From assembly GCA_002428365.1 (NCBI GenBank), contig DIVW01000001.1:8644-72643 (forward strand): DNA of 64,000 nucleotides. The letters are read 5' to 3'. The notes beneath the pieces are model-generated. The model saw only the letters and a list, made by a program, of their open reading frames with translations. It had not been told where the DNA came from and ran no database searches. Shown here piece by piece: positions 1-9,098 of the stretch (position 1 is the stretch's first letter; every line of letters begins with the position of its first letter). Origin of the DNA: Propionibacteriaceae bacterium UBA6122 (GTDB lineage Bacteria > Actinomycetota > Actinomycetes > Propionibacteriales > Propionibacteriaceae). The position numbers were made by a program, and so were the translations under genes.

Positions 1-1867
1 CACGCCCGGCCACGTCGACTTCACCATCGAGGTCGAGCGTTCGCTGCGAGTGCTCGACGGTGCAGTGTGTGTCTTCGACGGTGTGGCCGGGGTCGAGCCC
101 CAGTCGCAGACCGTTTGGCGCCAGGCCACCAGGTATGGCGTGCCGCGGATTTGTTATGTGAACAAGCTCGACCGCACCGGCGCCTCCTTCGACTATTGCG
201 TGAAGACGATCCGCGAGCGGCTCCACACCGTCGCGGCCGTGTTGCAGCTGCCGGTGGGTTCGGAGGGCGGTTTCCAGGGCGTCATCGACCTGGTTGGCAT
301 GCGGGCGCTGATGTGGCGCGGTGAGACTGCGATTGGCGAGGACTACGTCGTCGAGGAAATCCCAGCCGCGATGCTTGCCGAGGCTGAGGCCGCTCGCGAA
401 GCGATGATCCACATTCTGGCCGACAACGACGACGAGTTCGCCGAGTTGTGGCTGGAGGCGGAAGAGAGCGGCGGCACCCTGAGTGTGGCTGAGATCAAGG
501 GCGCCGTCCGCCGGGCGGTAATCGGTAACAAGATCACCGCCGTAATCTGCGGTTCTTCGTTCAAGAACAAGGGCGTGCAGCCGATGCTGGACGCGGTCAT
601 CGACTACCTGCCGTCCCCGCTGGAGATCCCGCCGATCGAGGGCTTCAAGCCCGGTCATCCCGAGATCATCATCGACAAGCACACCTCCAACGACGAGCCG
701 CTGGCGATGCTGGCCTTCAAGATCGCTGCCGACCCGCACCTCGGCAAGCTGACCTACATCCGGGTCTACTCCGGCGTACTCAAGGCCGGCCAGCAGGTGC
801 TCAACTCGACGAAGGGTCGCAAGGAGCGGATCGGCAAGATCTACCAGATGCACGCCAACAAGCGTCAGGAGATCGAGGAGATCGGCGCTGGCATGATCAT
901 CGCGGTGATGGGCTTGAAGGACACCACCACCGGTGAGACGCTGTGTGACCCGGCGAACCCGGTAGTGCTGGAGTCGATGGACTTCCCAGCACCGGTGATC
1001 GAGCAGGCCATCGAGCCGAAGACCAAGTCTGACCAGGAGAAGCTCGGCGTAGCCATCCAGCGATTGGCCGAAGAGGATCCGACCTTCCGCGTCCACACCG
1101 ACGAAGAGACCGGGCAAACCATCATCGCCGGCATGGGCGAGTTGCACCTCGAAGTCATGATCGACCGCATGAAGCGGGAGTTCAAAGTCGAGGCCAACAT
1201 CGGCAAGCCTCAGGTCGCCTACCGCGAGACGCTGCGTCGCACGGTCGAGAAGGCCGAGTACATCCACAAGAAGCAGTCCGGTGGTTCGGGTCAGTACGCA
1301 AAGGTCTTGATCTCCCTGGAGCCGACGGCCCCGGGCACCGGCTATGAGTTTGTGAACGCCGTCACCGGCGGCCGCATCCCCAAGGAGTACATCCCCGCGG
1401 TCGACCGCGGCATCAAGGAAGCCATGGCATTCGGTCCGCTGGCCGGATATCCGGTAGAGGACATCAAGGCGACCCTCCTTGATGGTGCCTACCACGACGT
1501 GGACTCCTCGGAACTGGCCTTCAAGATCGCCGGCTCGATGGTGTTCAAGGAAGCTGCCCGCAAGGCTGATCCGGCCCTGCTGGAGCCGCTGATGGCGGTC
1601 GAGGTTACGACTCCTGATGATTACCTGGGCACGGTGATCGGCGACATCAACAGCCGCCGCGGCCACGTCCAGTCGATGGATGAGGCCCACGGCGCCCAAG
1701 TGATCAAGGCGCTGGTGCCGCTGAGCGAGATGTTTGGCTACGTCGGCGACCTTCGATCCAAGACCTCCGGTCAGGCTTCGTACTCCATGGAGTTCGACTC
1801 CTACGGCGAATGTCCCAAGTCGGTGGCCGACGAGATCATCGCCAAGGGACGCGGCGGCGCGGCCTGA
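1..1867 (+). CDS. fusA: Elongation factor G, 5'-truncated by window edge
   Basis: Ribosomal translocase GTPase that moves the tRNA-mRNA complex after peptide bond formation. The first complete codon is at position 2, and the visible 621 residues begin at the G3 motif (TPGHVDF), so about 80 N-terminal residues with the P-loop lie outside the window. The G4 motif NKLD follows at about residue 47. EF-G domains II to V continue to the stop, with the conserved ADPHLGKLTYIRVYSG and GELHLEVMIDR segments. It is followed by tuf on the same strand, the usual str-operon order. No frameshift is seen. Confidence 0.97.
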   Translation, partial: TPGHVDFTIEVERSLRVLDGAVCVFDGVAGVEPQSQTVWRQATRYGVPRICYVNKLDRTGASFDYCVKTIRERLHTVAAVLQLPVGSEGGFQGVIDLVGMRALMWRGETAIGEDYVVEEIPAAMLAEAEAAREAMIHILADNDDEFAELWLEAEESGGTLSVAEIKGAVRRAVIGNKITAVICGSSFKNKGVQPMLDAVIDYLPSPLEIPPIEGFKPGHPEIIIDKHTSNDEPLAMLAFKIAADPHLGKLTYIRVYSGVLKAGQQVLNSTKGRKERIGKIYQMHANKRQEIEEIGAGMIIAVMGLKDTTTGETLCDPANPVVLESMDFPAPVIEQAIEPKTKSDQEKLGVAIQRLAEEDPTFRVHTDEETGQTIIAGMGELHLEVMIDRMKREFKVEANIGKPQVAYRETLRRTVEKAEYIHKKQSGGSGQYAKVLISLEPTAPGTGYEFVNAVTGGRIPKEYIPAVDRGIKEAMAFGPLAGYPVEDIKATLLDGAYHDVDSSELAFKIAGSMVFKEAARKADPALLEPLMAVEVTTPDDYLGTVIGDINSRRGHVQSMDEAHGAQVIKALVPLSEMFGYVGDLRSKTSGQASYSMEFDSYGECPKSVADEIIAKGRGGAA

Positions 1868-1903
1868 GTTTGACTCAGGTCGGCCGGTAGAGAAAACTTG
1901 TCC

Positions 1904-1927
1904 TGGTCCGTGCTCTGGCGCGGACCA
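1904..1927 (+). promoter_or_regulatory. Leader hairpin in the fusA-tuf spacer
   Basis: TGGTCCG (1904-1910) pairs with CGGACCA (1921-1927) across a 10-base loop in the 132-base spacer. A smaller 6-bp hairpin (CTGAGT/ACTCAG, 1864-1878) spans the fusA stop. No T-run follows either one, so they look like RNA-processing or attenuation structures rather than full terminators. Function is inferred. Confidence 0.3.
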
Positions 1928-1999
1928 TGACCATGCAGTCAGAAGTGTAAGCAACGCCCCGCGAGTAGCGCGTGGCGACTATCCGAAAAAGGAGCCCAA

Positions 2000-3193
2000 G
2001 TGGCAAAGGCCAAGTTCGAGCGGACCAAGCCGCACTGCAACATCGGCACCATCGGGCATATCGACCACGGCAAGACCACGCTCACCGCGGCGATTACGAA
2101 GGTGCTCCACGACAAGTACCCCGAGCTGAATGCGGTTTCGGCGTTCGACCAGATCGACAAGGCGCCCGAAGAGCGTCAGCGCGGTATCACGATCTCCATT
2201 GCGCACGTCGAGTACCAGACTGAGGCGCGTCACTACGCTCACGTCGACTGCCCCGGTCACGCTGACTACGTGAAGAACATGATCACCGGTGCTGCTCAGA
2301 TGGACGGTGCGATCCTGGTCGTGGCCGCCACCGACGGCCCGATGCCCCAGACTCGCGAGCACGTGCTGCTGGCCCGCCAGGTAGGCGTCCCGGCGATCGT
2401 GGTTGCGCTGAACAAGTGCGACATGGTCGACGACGAAGAGCTCATTGAGCTCGTCGAGCTCGAAGTTCGTGAGCTGCTCAGCTCGCAGGAGTTCGACGGC
2501 GACAACTGCCCGATCGTTCGTGTGGCCGCATTCCCGGCCATGAACGGCGACGCCAAGTGGTCCGAAGCTGTTCTGGAGCTCATGAACGCAGTTGATGAGT
2601 ACATCCCGCAGCCGGAGCGCGACACTGAGAAGCCGTTCCTGATGCCGATCGAGGACGTGTTCACCATCACCGGTCGTGGCACCGTGGTGACCGGCCGTAT
2701 CGAGCGCGGCATCGTCAAGACCGGCGAGACCGTTGACATCATCGGCATTGCTGACAAGAAGCTGACCAGCACCATCACCGGTGTTGAGATGTTCCGCAAG
2801 ATCCTCGACGAGGGTCGCGCGGGTGAGAACGTCGGCCTGCTGCTGCGTGGCACCAAGAAGGACGAGGTTGAGCGCGGCATGGTCGTGATCAAGCCGGGTT
2901 CGACTACCCCGCACACCGATTTCGATGCCAACGTCTACGTGCTGACCAAGGAGGAGGGTGGCCGTCACAAGCCGTTCTTCACCAAGTACAGCCCGCAGTT
3001 CTACTTCCGCACCACCGACGTGACCGGTGTGGTTGAGCTGCCCGAGGGCACCGACATGGTGATGCCCGGTGACACCACCGACATGACCGTGCACCTGAAC
3101 AAGCCGATCGCCATGGAAGACGGCCTGAAGTTCGCCATCCGCGAGGGTGGCCGGACCGTGGGCGCCGGTCGCGTGGTGAAGATCCTTAAGTGA
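2000..3193 (+). CDS. tuf: Elongation factor Tu
   Basis: GTPase that delivers aminoacyl-tRNA to the ribosomal A site. The 397-residue protein has the normal family length. It shows the P-loop GHIDHGKT (the common form is GHVDHGKT), the G3 motif DCPGHADY, the G4 motif NKCD, and the domain 2-3 segments typical of EF-Tu. The GTG start is preceded by a clear ribosome-binding site (AAAAAGGAG, 1986-1994). It lies 132 bases after fusA and ends at a strong terminator, so it is probably the last gene of the str operon. Confidence 0.98.
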   Translation: MAKAKFERTKPHCNIGTIGHIDHGKTTLTAAITKVLHDKYPELNAVSAFDQIDKAPEERQRGITISIAHVEYQTEARHYAHVDCPGHADYVKNMITGAAQMDGAILVVAATDGPMPQTREHVLLARQVGVPAIVVALNKCDMVDDEELIELVELEVRELLSSQEFDGDNCPIVRVAAFPAMNGDAKWSEAVLELMNAVDEYIPQPERDTEKPFLMPIEDVFTITGRGTVVTGRIERGIVKTGETVDIIGIADKKLTSTITGVEMFRKILDEGRAGENVGLLLRGTKKDEVERGMVVIKPGSTTPHTDFDANVYVLTKEEGGRHKPFFTKYSPQFYFRTTDVTGVVELPEGTDMVMPGDTTDMTVHLNKPIAMEDGLKFAIREGGRTVGAGRVVKILK

Positions 3194-3211
3194 TCTTCTA
3201 GCTAGGCTGCG

Positions 3212-3251
3212 ACAGCGCCGGTTCCTTCGGGGACCGGCGCTGTTGCTTTTC
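3212..3251 (+). terminator. Rho-independent terminator after tuf
   Basis: ACAGCGCCGGT pairs with ACCGGCGCTGT around a TTCG-containing loop and is followed by TGCTTTT. It separates tuf from the convergent sugar kinase gene and may work for both strands. Confidence 0.85.
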
Positions 3252-3273
3252 CGGTTTCACTAGCCGGCGGCGC

Positions 3274-4200
3274 TCACGTCTGGATGAGCAGGTCGGCACG
3301 GGTGGGTGGATTCGCCCCGGCTCGCGACACAGTGATGGCTGCGCAAGCCAGCGCGCGGTCCACGGCAGCAGCGATCCGGTCGAAATGGACGAAGCGCAGG
3401 CGCTCGCGAGCCTCCTGCCCACCCAGGAAGCCGCCGTCTAACAGCCCGGAGATCAGACCGGCCATGAACGAATCTCCGGCCCCGATGGTGTCGACCACCT
3501 TGGAGGGCAGCGGACGGCGTTCAAACAGCTCGCCGCCGACAAGGATCAGCGTGTCGGCACCGCCCCTGGTGATGGCGACCACCGCGGGGCCGAGCCTGGC
3601 CCAGTCGGCCAGCACCTGGGGCAGCGGCTTGCCCGGGTAGAGCCACTCGGTATCCTCCGCCGAGGCCTTCACGACGTCGGCGAGGGCGATCATCGTTTCG
3701 ATGACCGGTCGGGCCTGCTCGGGTGAGCCCATCAGGGAAGGCCGAACATTTGGGTCGTAGGAGACGGTGGAGCGATAACGGGCCTCAGCCACGGCGGCGG
3801 CGACCGCAGCGGCGCCCGGCGCTAGCGTGGCGGCAATTGAACCGGTATGCAGGTGACTGCCGGGGGGCGGTCGGAGGCTGTCCGGAGTGGGGTTCCAGGT
3901 CAGATCGAACTCATAGTTGGCCACCCCCGCTGCGTCCAGCCGTGCGGTGGCAGTGGGCGTGCGTTCGGCGGCCTGACTCCCGGGAGTCAACTGCACGCCT
4001 TCGGTGGCCAACACCGACGCGATCCGAGCACCACGCTCATCGGTGCCGATGTGGGTGGCCAACCGGGTGCTGTGGTCTAGGCGAGACAATCCGATGGCAA
4101 CATTGGCCGGGCTACCACCCACGTGCTCGACGGCTTCGCCGGACGGTGGCAGCACGATATCGATGAGGGCTTCCCCGACTACGGTGACGGCAGGCTCCAT
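3274..4200 (-). CDS. PfkB-family sugar kinase (fructokinase-like)
   Basis: Predicted cytosolic ribokinase-fold kinase that phosphorylates a sugar with ATP. The 308-residue protein has the N-terminal sugar-binding segment GGSPANVAIGLSRL and the C-terminal catalytic signature DTIGAGDSF with the Asp base. The ATG at 4200 is chosen because a longer reading frame would run into the upstream SDR gene and add non-family residues. No Shine-Dalgarno sequence precedes it. It is the last gene of a glnS-SDR-kinase row. Fructose is the likely substrate by resemblance, but 2-keto-3-deoxygluconate or another sugar is possible. Confidence 0.85.
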   Translation of the reverse strand: MEPAVTVVGEALIDIVLPPSGEAVEHVGGSPANVAIGLSRLDHSTRLATHIGTDERGARIASVLATEGVQLTPGSQAAERTPTATARLDAAGVANYEFDLTWNPTPDSLRPPPGSHLHTGSIAATLAPGAAAVAAAVAEARYRSTVSYDPNVRPSLMGSPEQARPVIETMIALADVVKASAEDTEWLYPGKPLPQVLADWARLGPAVVAITRGGADTLILVGGELFERRPLPSKVVDTIGAGDSFMAGLISGLLDGGFLGGQEARERLRFVHFDRIAAAVDRALACAAITVSRAGANPPTRADLLIQT

Positions 4201-4207
4201 GGCGCAC

Positions 4208-4213
4208 ACTCTA
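4208..4213 (-). promoter_or_regulatory. Possible -10 element (TAGAGT) before the PfkB kinase
   Basis: TAGAGT ends 7 bases before the ATG, which has no ribosome-binding site, so a leaderless mRNA is possible. Its TAG is also the stop codon of the upstream SDR gene, so chance occurrence is likelier here than at the other sites of this type. Confidence 0.35.
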
Positions 4214-5125
4214 GGGCCGCAACGTGATGCCGGTGAGTTGCTCGGAAATATTCCATACCGTGGCGCCAGCACCATCGACCAGCGCGCCCCGTGGCAGCGG
4301 AATGGCGCCCGCCAGGCCAGCGAGCCCACTATGGCTGAGCGGCCCGTAATACGGCGCCGGGTCAGCGGTAGTGGCGGCCATTAGCACCGGTTGCGCGCCG
4401 TCAGTGGGGGATTGGAGCGCACCGAACAGCTTGCCGAGCCAGTTCACTACTTCGGGTGGGCCGTTGGTGGTGAAGATGTCGGTTTGGGCCCATCCAGGGT
4501 GTGCGGCCACAGCGGTGACCGGCGAACCGGCCCGCTGACAGCGCCGGTGTAGCTCCGTTGCGAAGAGGACCGCAGCCAGTTTGGAATCCGAATACGAGCG
4601 AGTGGTGGAGCCGGTTGGGCCGCCGAACTCCGCGGTGATCTCGCCGCGAGTTGCCATCAACGAGCCGAGCATCACCACCCGACCAGCGGCAGCTGTCAGC
4701 GCTGGCCACAGACCACAGACCAGCGCGTAGGCGCCCAGATAGTTGACTCCCACCAGAAGTTCGAACCCGTCGGTGGTGGTCGCTGCTGGGTCGTTGCTGC
4801 TGAGACCAGCGTTGTTGATCAACAAATCGATCGGGGTCGAGCCCACTCGAGTGGCGAACGCGCTGATGCTGGCCAGCGAGCCGAGTTCGATCTCTTCCAC
4901 GCGCACGTCGGCGCCAGGAGTTGCCGCCCGGATCAGCTCGGCAGTGGTTTGGCCCTTAGCAAGGTTGCGCACCCCCAGAATCACCGTGGCGCCAGCACCG
5001 GCCAGGGCCAGGGCGCAGGCCTGGCCGATGCCGGCACTGGCACCAGTGATGACCACCTGCTTGCCGTTGAGCGCAGGCAGCGCCAGTGGCGCCAGCCGAT
5101 CAGGGACTCGGGAAGCTCGCGCCAT
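4211..5125 (-). CDS. Short-chain dehydrogenase/reductase
   Basis: Predicted NAD(P)-dependent oxidoreductase of 304 residues. Visible motifs are the cofactor loop TGASAGIG near residue 27, NNAG, the catalytic Ser in VVMLGSLM, and the YxxxK pair in YSDSK. The sequence resembles the retinol dehydrogenase/WWOX-like SDR group, but the substrate is unknown. The ATG at 5125 lies 11 bases after the glnS stop and has a GGAG ribosome-binding site; the longer frame would overlap glnS. Likely co-transcribed with glnS and the sugar kinase. Confidence 0.85.
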   Translation of the reverse strand: MARASRVPDRLAPLALPALNGKQVVITGASAGIGQACALALAGAGATVILGVRNLAKGQTTAELIRAATPGADVRVEEIELGSLASISAFATRVGSTPIDLLINNAGLSSNDPAATTTDGFELLVGVNYLGAYALVCGLWPALTAAAGRVVMLGSLMATRGEITAEFGGPTGSTTRSYSDSKLAAVLFATELHRRCQRAGSPVTAVAAHPGWAQTDIFTTNGPPEVVNWLGKLFGALQSPTDGAQPVLMAATTADPAPYYGPLSHSGLAGLAGAIPLPRGALVDGAGATVWNISEQLTGITLRP

Positions 5126-5136
5126 AGTGGCTCCGG

Positions 5137-6822
5137 TCAGCCGAGCCGGCGTTGGATGGCCGCCCATTCGTCGCGCAGGCCCACCGTGCGGTGGAAAAGC
5201 GCCGGTGTTGCGCCATCAGCGGCGAAGTAGCCCAGCCGCTCGAACTGCACGACTTCGCCGGGGTCCACCTCGGCCAAGGACGCCTCCGCCTTGCACCCAG
5301 CCAGCAACTCCCGCGAGTTACGGTTCAGATCGTCCAACGGCTCACCGGTGGCCTCGCCCGGGATCGGCGCCGTAAACAGCCGGTCATAAAGCGCCACCGT
5401 GATGTCGATCGCGTGAGGTGCGGAGACCCAATGCATCGTTGACTTCACCTTGCGCCCGTCCGGAGCGTCGCCACCACGGGATTCGGGGTCGTAGCTGGCA
5501 TGGACCGCGGTGACGTTGCCAGCAGCATCGGTTTCCAGCGAGGTGGCGGTGACCAAGTAGGCGCCACGGAGCCGTACTTCGCGGCCAATTGAGAGGCGGA
5601 AGAACTTCGGCGGCGGAACTTCCGCGAAGTCCTCGGCCTCGATGAACAGTTCCCCGGTGAAGGCGACCTGGCGGGTGCCTGACTCCGGGTTGTCGGGGCT
5701 ATTGGCAACCTCGAAGTACTCGACCACCGGGGAGCCGTCGGCGTCGGTGGGCCAGCCGTCGATCACCAGGCGTAGCGGTCGCAGCACCGCCATCCGTCGC
5801 GGCGCATTGGCATTTAGCTCGCGACGGACGTAGGACTCCAGTGCCTCGATGTTCTGGCGGCTGTTGGTTCGGGTGGTGCCGATCTCGATACAGAAGTCGC
5901 GTAGCGCCTTGGCCGGGTAGCCGCGGCGGCGCAGGCCGCCTAGCGTTGGCATCCGAGGATCGTCCCAGCCGTCAACGGTGCCTTCGGCCACCAACTTGGC
6001 CAACCGGCGCTTGCTGGTGACGGTGTGGGTGAGCTCCAAGCGGGCGAACTCGATCTGCTGTGGCTTCTCGGCCGGCAGCGGGAGCTTGCTCAGGTACCAG
6101 TCGTAAAGCGGGCGATGGGTGTCGAACTCCAGCGTGCAGATGGAGTGGGTGACCTTCTCGATGGCATCACTTTGGCCGTGCGCCCAGTCATAGGTGGGGT
6201 AGATGCACCACTGGTCACCGGTGCGGAAGTGGTGCGAATGGCGGATGCGGTACATCACCGGGTCGCGCAGGGCCATGTTCTCGTGGTTCATGTCGATCTT
6301 GGCGCGCAGGACTTTGGCACCGTCTGGAAACTCCCCGGCGCGCATCCGGGCGAACAGATCGAGGTTCTCCTCGATCGGCCGACTGCGGAAGGGACTGTCG
6401 ATGCCGGGCTTGCCGAAGCCGCCACGCTGGGCCGAAATGGTCTCCGTGTCGGAATCATCCACATAGGCCAGGCCCTGGGAAATCAAGTGCACGGCCCACT
6501 CGTAGAGCTGGCCGAAGTAGTCCGAGGCGTGCAGTACGGCGGCCGGGTGGAAACCGAGCCATTCGATGTCAGCAAGGATCGAGGTGAAGTACTCGGTCTC
6601 CTCGGTGTCTGGGTTGGTGTCGTCCAGACGCAAATTGCAGATGCCGCCAAACTGCTCGGCCGTGCCGAAGTCAACGGTGATCGCTTTGGCGTGGCCGATG
6701 TGGAGGTAGCCATTGGGCTCAGGCGGGAACCTGGTCTGGACTCGGCCGGAGTAGGTGCCTTCCTCAAGGTCCTTTCGGACCCGATCGCGGATGAAATCGC
6801 TGTAGGCATCCAACTCGGTCAT
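5137..6822 (-). CDS. glnS: Glutaminyl-tRNA synthetase
   Basis: Class I synthetase that charges tRNA-Gln directly with glutamine. The 561-residue protein has PPEPNGYLHIGHAKA with the HIGH motif near residue 30, the GlnRS-type catalytic core, and a degenerate KMSKS-type loop (TVTSKRRL). The C-terminal part corresponds to the beta-barrel anticodon-binding domains. The ATG at 6822 begins MTELDAYSDFIRDR, the typical start of the family. Many Actinomycetota make Gln-tRNA through GatCAB instead, so direct charging is notable here. It is the head of a glnS-SDR-kinase row. Confidence 0.95.
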   Translation of the reverse strand: MTELDAYSDFIRDRVRKDLEEGTYSGRVQTRFPPEPNGYLHIGHAKAITVDFGTAEQFGGICNLRLDDTNPDTEETEYFTSILADIEWLGFHPAAVLHASDYFGQLYEWAVHLISQGLAYVDDSDTETISAQRGGFGKPGIDSPFRSRPIEENLDLFARMRAGEFPDGAKVLRAKIDMNHENMALRDPVMYRIRHSHHFRTGDQWCIYPTYDWAHGQSDAIEKVTHSICTLEFDTHRPLYDWYLSKLPLPAEKPQQIEFARLELTHTVTSKRRLAKLVAEGTVDGWDDPRMPTLGGLRRRGYPAKALRDFCIEIGTTRTNSRQNIEALESYVRRELNANAPRRMAVLRPLRLVIDGWPTDADGSPVVEYFEVANSPDNPESGTRQVAFTGELFIEAEDFAEVPPPKFFRLSIGREVRLRGAYLVTATSLETDAAGNVTAVHASYDPESRGGDAPDGRKVKSTMHWVSAPHAIDITVALYDRLFTAPIPGEATGEPLDDLNRNSRELLAGCKAEASLAEVDPGEVVQFERLGYFAADGATPALFHRTVGLRDEWAAIQRRLG

Positions 6823-6829
6823 GACGGCC

Positions 6830-6835
6830 AAGTTA
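6830..6835 (-). promoter_or_regulatory. -10 element for leaderless glnS (TAACTT)
   Basis: TAACTT lies 7 bases before the glnS ATG and no ribosome-binding site is present, which fits transcription starting at or next to the start codon. Confidence 0.5.
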
Positions 6836-6903
6836 GCACGCTCCCAAGGGCCGCCAGAGACGGTCGTAACCCGGCGGATACCTGGTACTGGCAGGGTGTG
6901 GAC

Positions 6904-7560
6904 ATGTACCGATACAACCAACCCCCCGAAGAGCTGCGGCTGCCCGCATCGCTTGGTCTAGATGTTGGTCCGGAGGCTGACCTTGTCATCGTGGCCTGGC
7001 GGCAGGTGATCCTGGGCTTCAGCGATCCGTCCGACTTCGTCGAGGATGTCCGCGATGAGTTCAAGCTGCCGGACGCGGTACTGACGGCGGCGTTCGAGGC
7101 CGTGCTGGCCGCTCGGCGAGAGCAGCAGGCGTCCTTCGCCGATGCGGCAACCACCACCTTGACCAAGGCCTTCATTGAGTTGAATGCTCGCGGGATCCTG
7201 GCCTTGGAAGGCTTCTCCTGCTGCGCTGAGTGTGGCGCCAGGGATATCCATGAGCTGCTGGACGCTGAGCAGGAACACCGCGGCTACGTGTTCTATCACC
7301 AAGCCGACGCCGAGCATCTGGTTGACCACGGGCATGTGGAACTCACCTTTGGTGCCGCCCTTGATCAGCTGATGGAGCCCGAGGACTACCAGCGGTTGTT
7401 GCCCGAGGGCAAACAGTGGTGGTTTGAGCAGGTGTCGGTGGAGTTTTTCCGCGACGAAGTGCTGCCGGTGTTGGCTGACTACGGCATCAAAGTCGAGTGG
7501 AATCGTGAGTTCGGCACCCGCCCGATGCTCAGCGGAGTGGACTTCTACGCCGAGGTCTGA
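6904..7560 (+). CDS. Uncharacterised protein, DUF6891-like
   Basis: Predicted soluble protein of 218 residues with no signal peptide or membrane segment. It carries a paired-cysteine motif, GFSCCAECG, near residue 100, followed by a conserved-looking HQADAEHL region. This matches my memory of the DUF6891 family, whose function is unknown. The CC-x-x-C arrangement could bind a metal, which is inference. An in-frame GTG lies 6 bases upstream (6898). It is divergent from glnS with an 81-base gap and lies 71 bases before gltX. Confidence 0.75.
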   Translation: MYRYNQPPEELRLPASLGLDVGPEADLVIVAWRQVILGFSDPSDFVEDVRDEFKLPDAVLTAAFEAVLAARREQQASFADAATTTLTKAFIELNARGILALEGFSCCAECGARDIHELLDAEQEHRGYVFYHQADAEHLVDHGHVELTFGAALDQLMEPEDYQRLLPEGKQWWFEQVSVEFFRDEVLPVLADYGIKVEWNREFGTRPMLSGVDFYAEV

Positions 7561-7616
7561 GCTGCGTTGCCGGTAGCGATGTGGGTGGGGGAGACGGGCT
7601 CGTGATCGCTCTCAGC

Positions 7617-7622
7617 TAGGCT
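7617..7622 (+). promoter_or_regulatory. -10 element before gltX (TAGGCT)
   Basis: TAGGCT lies 9 bases before the gltX ATG. No Shine-Dalgarno sequence fits between them, so the mRNA would carry a leader of only 2-3 bases. Confidence 0.45.
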
Positions 7623-7631
7623 GTTGCGGCC

Positions 7632-9098
7632 ATGACTTCAGCTCCTGCCCGCCTCCGCGTAGCGCCTTCGCCGACTGGTGATCCGCACGTCGGCACGGCG
7701 TATATGTCCTTGTTCAATCTTGCCTACGCCAAGGCCACCGGTGGCCAATTTCTGCTGCGTATCGAAGACACCGATCGCGCGCGGTACGTTGCCACTTCCG
7801 AGCAACAGATCTACGACACGCTGCATTGGCTGGGCCTGGACTGGGACGAGGGTCCCGACATCGGCGGCCCATTTGCCCCGTACCGGCAGTCCGAGCGGCT
7901 GGAGACCTACCGTCCCTTCGTCGACCGGCTGATCGAGGCCGGGCACGCCTACTACTGCTGGTGTTCCACCGAGCGCCTCGGCCAGTTGCGAGCCGAGCAG
8001 CAGGCGTCCAAGGTGTCGGTGACCGGCTATGACCGGCTCTGTTACGGCAAGACCCGTGAAGAGCGAGCCGCGCTGCCAGGGTTCAGTGAGACCCCGGTGG
8101 TGCGGATGCTGATCCCTGATGATGTCGAGCTCAGTTTCACCGACCTGATCCGCGGTGAGGTGAACGCGCCGCTGCCCGATGACCAGGTGATTCTGAAGGC
8201 TGACGGCTTCCCGACCTATCACCTGGCGGTGGTGGTCGATGATCACTTGATGGGCATCACCCATGTGGTCCGCGGTGAGGAGTGGATCTCTTCAACGCCG
8301 AAACACCTGCTGCTCTACAAGTGGCTGGGTTTGGCCGCGCCAGCGTTTGCGCACATGCCGTTGCTGCGCAACACCGACAAGTCGAAGATCTCCAAGCGCA
8401 AAAACCCGGCCGCCCGGCTCACCTGGTTCGCCGAGCAGGGATACCTGCCGGCCGCGCTGCGCAACTTCCTGCAGTTGTTGGCCTACCCGCCGCTGCACGA
8501 GGGCAGCGACGTGGCGAGCTTTGCTGAATTCGTGGCCGCGTTCGACTGGGCGAAGGTGAACACGACCGGGCCGATCTTTGATCTCACCAAGCTCAACTCG
8601 TTGAATGCCGACTACATTCGGGCGCTCAGTGCAGCCGAGTTGGCCGGTCAGGTCATTGCCTACGCCACCAAGTATGGGCAGTGGGACGACCCAAGCGAGG
8701 CTGAGGTTGCCCTGCTGCGCGCCGCCATTCCGTTGGTTCAGGAGCGGCTGATCCTGCTCAGCGAAGCGGTGCCGAAGCTGGCCTACCTGTTCACCGCAGA
8801 CGCCGAACTGGTGATTGATCCCGACGGGTTGGCCAAGGCCGGACCGGACGCCGCCCAGGTCGTAGCTTCGGCGAGCGTGGCGCTATCTGGGCTCGGCGAG
8901 TGGAACCACGACACGATCCAGACCGCGCTGCGCGAAGCGCTGGTGGGCGGCCTGGGGATCAAACCGAAGTTCGCCTTCGGCCCGGTCCGGCTGGCGATCA
9001 CCGGCTCCAACGTCTCCCCGCCGCTGTTTGAGTCGATGGAGCTACTCGGCCGGGAATCCTCACTGGCCCGGCTGGAGAAGTTGGCCAGCCTCCTGTGA
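7632..9098 (+). CDS. gltX: Glutamyl-tRNA synthetase
   Basis: Class I synthetase that charges tRNA-Glu with glutamate in the cytosol. The 488-residue length is typical of bacterial GluRS. Visible motifs are VAPSPTGDPHVGTA (the HIGH-type motif), the Cys-rich YYCWC insertion, the substrate segment DGFPTYHLAVVVDDHLMGITHV with RGEEW, and KISKR (the KMSKS motif) near residue 255. The C-terminal anticodon-binding domain is complete. Its stop overlaps the start of the next gene as GTGA, so the two are probably translationally coupled. Confidence 0.97.
   Translation: MTSAPARLRVAPSPTGDPHVGTAYMSLFNLAYAKATGGQFLLRIEDTDRARYVATSEQQIYDTLHWLGLDWDEGPDIGGPFAPYRQSERLETYRPFVDRLIEAGHAYYCWCSTERLGQLRAEQQASKVSVTGYDRLCYGKTREERAALPGFSETPVVRMLIPDDVELSFTDLIRGEVNAPLPDDQVILKADGFPTYHLAVVVDDHLMGITHVVRGEEWISSTPKHLLLYKWLGLAAPAFAHMPLLRNTDKSKISKRKNPAARLTWFAEQGYLPAALRNFLQLLAYPPLHEGSDVASFAEFVAAFDWAKVNTTGPIFDLTKLNSLNADYIRALSAAELAGQVIAYATKYGQWDDPSEAEVALLRAAIPLVQERLILLSEAVPKLAYLFTADAELVIDPDGLAKAGPDAAQVVASASVALSGLGEWNHDTIQTALREALVGGLGIKPKFAFGPVRLAITGSNVSPPLFESMELLGRESSLARLEKLASLL

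Noticed and set aside
1979..3094. Long reading frame antisense to tuf (371 residues)
   Set aside because: It is a high-GC shadow of EF-Tu with His/Leu-rich composition and no family resemblance.
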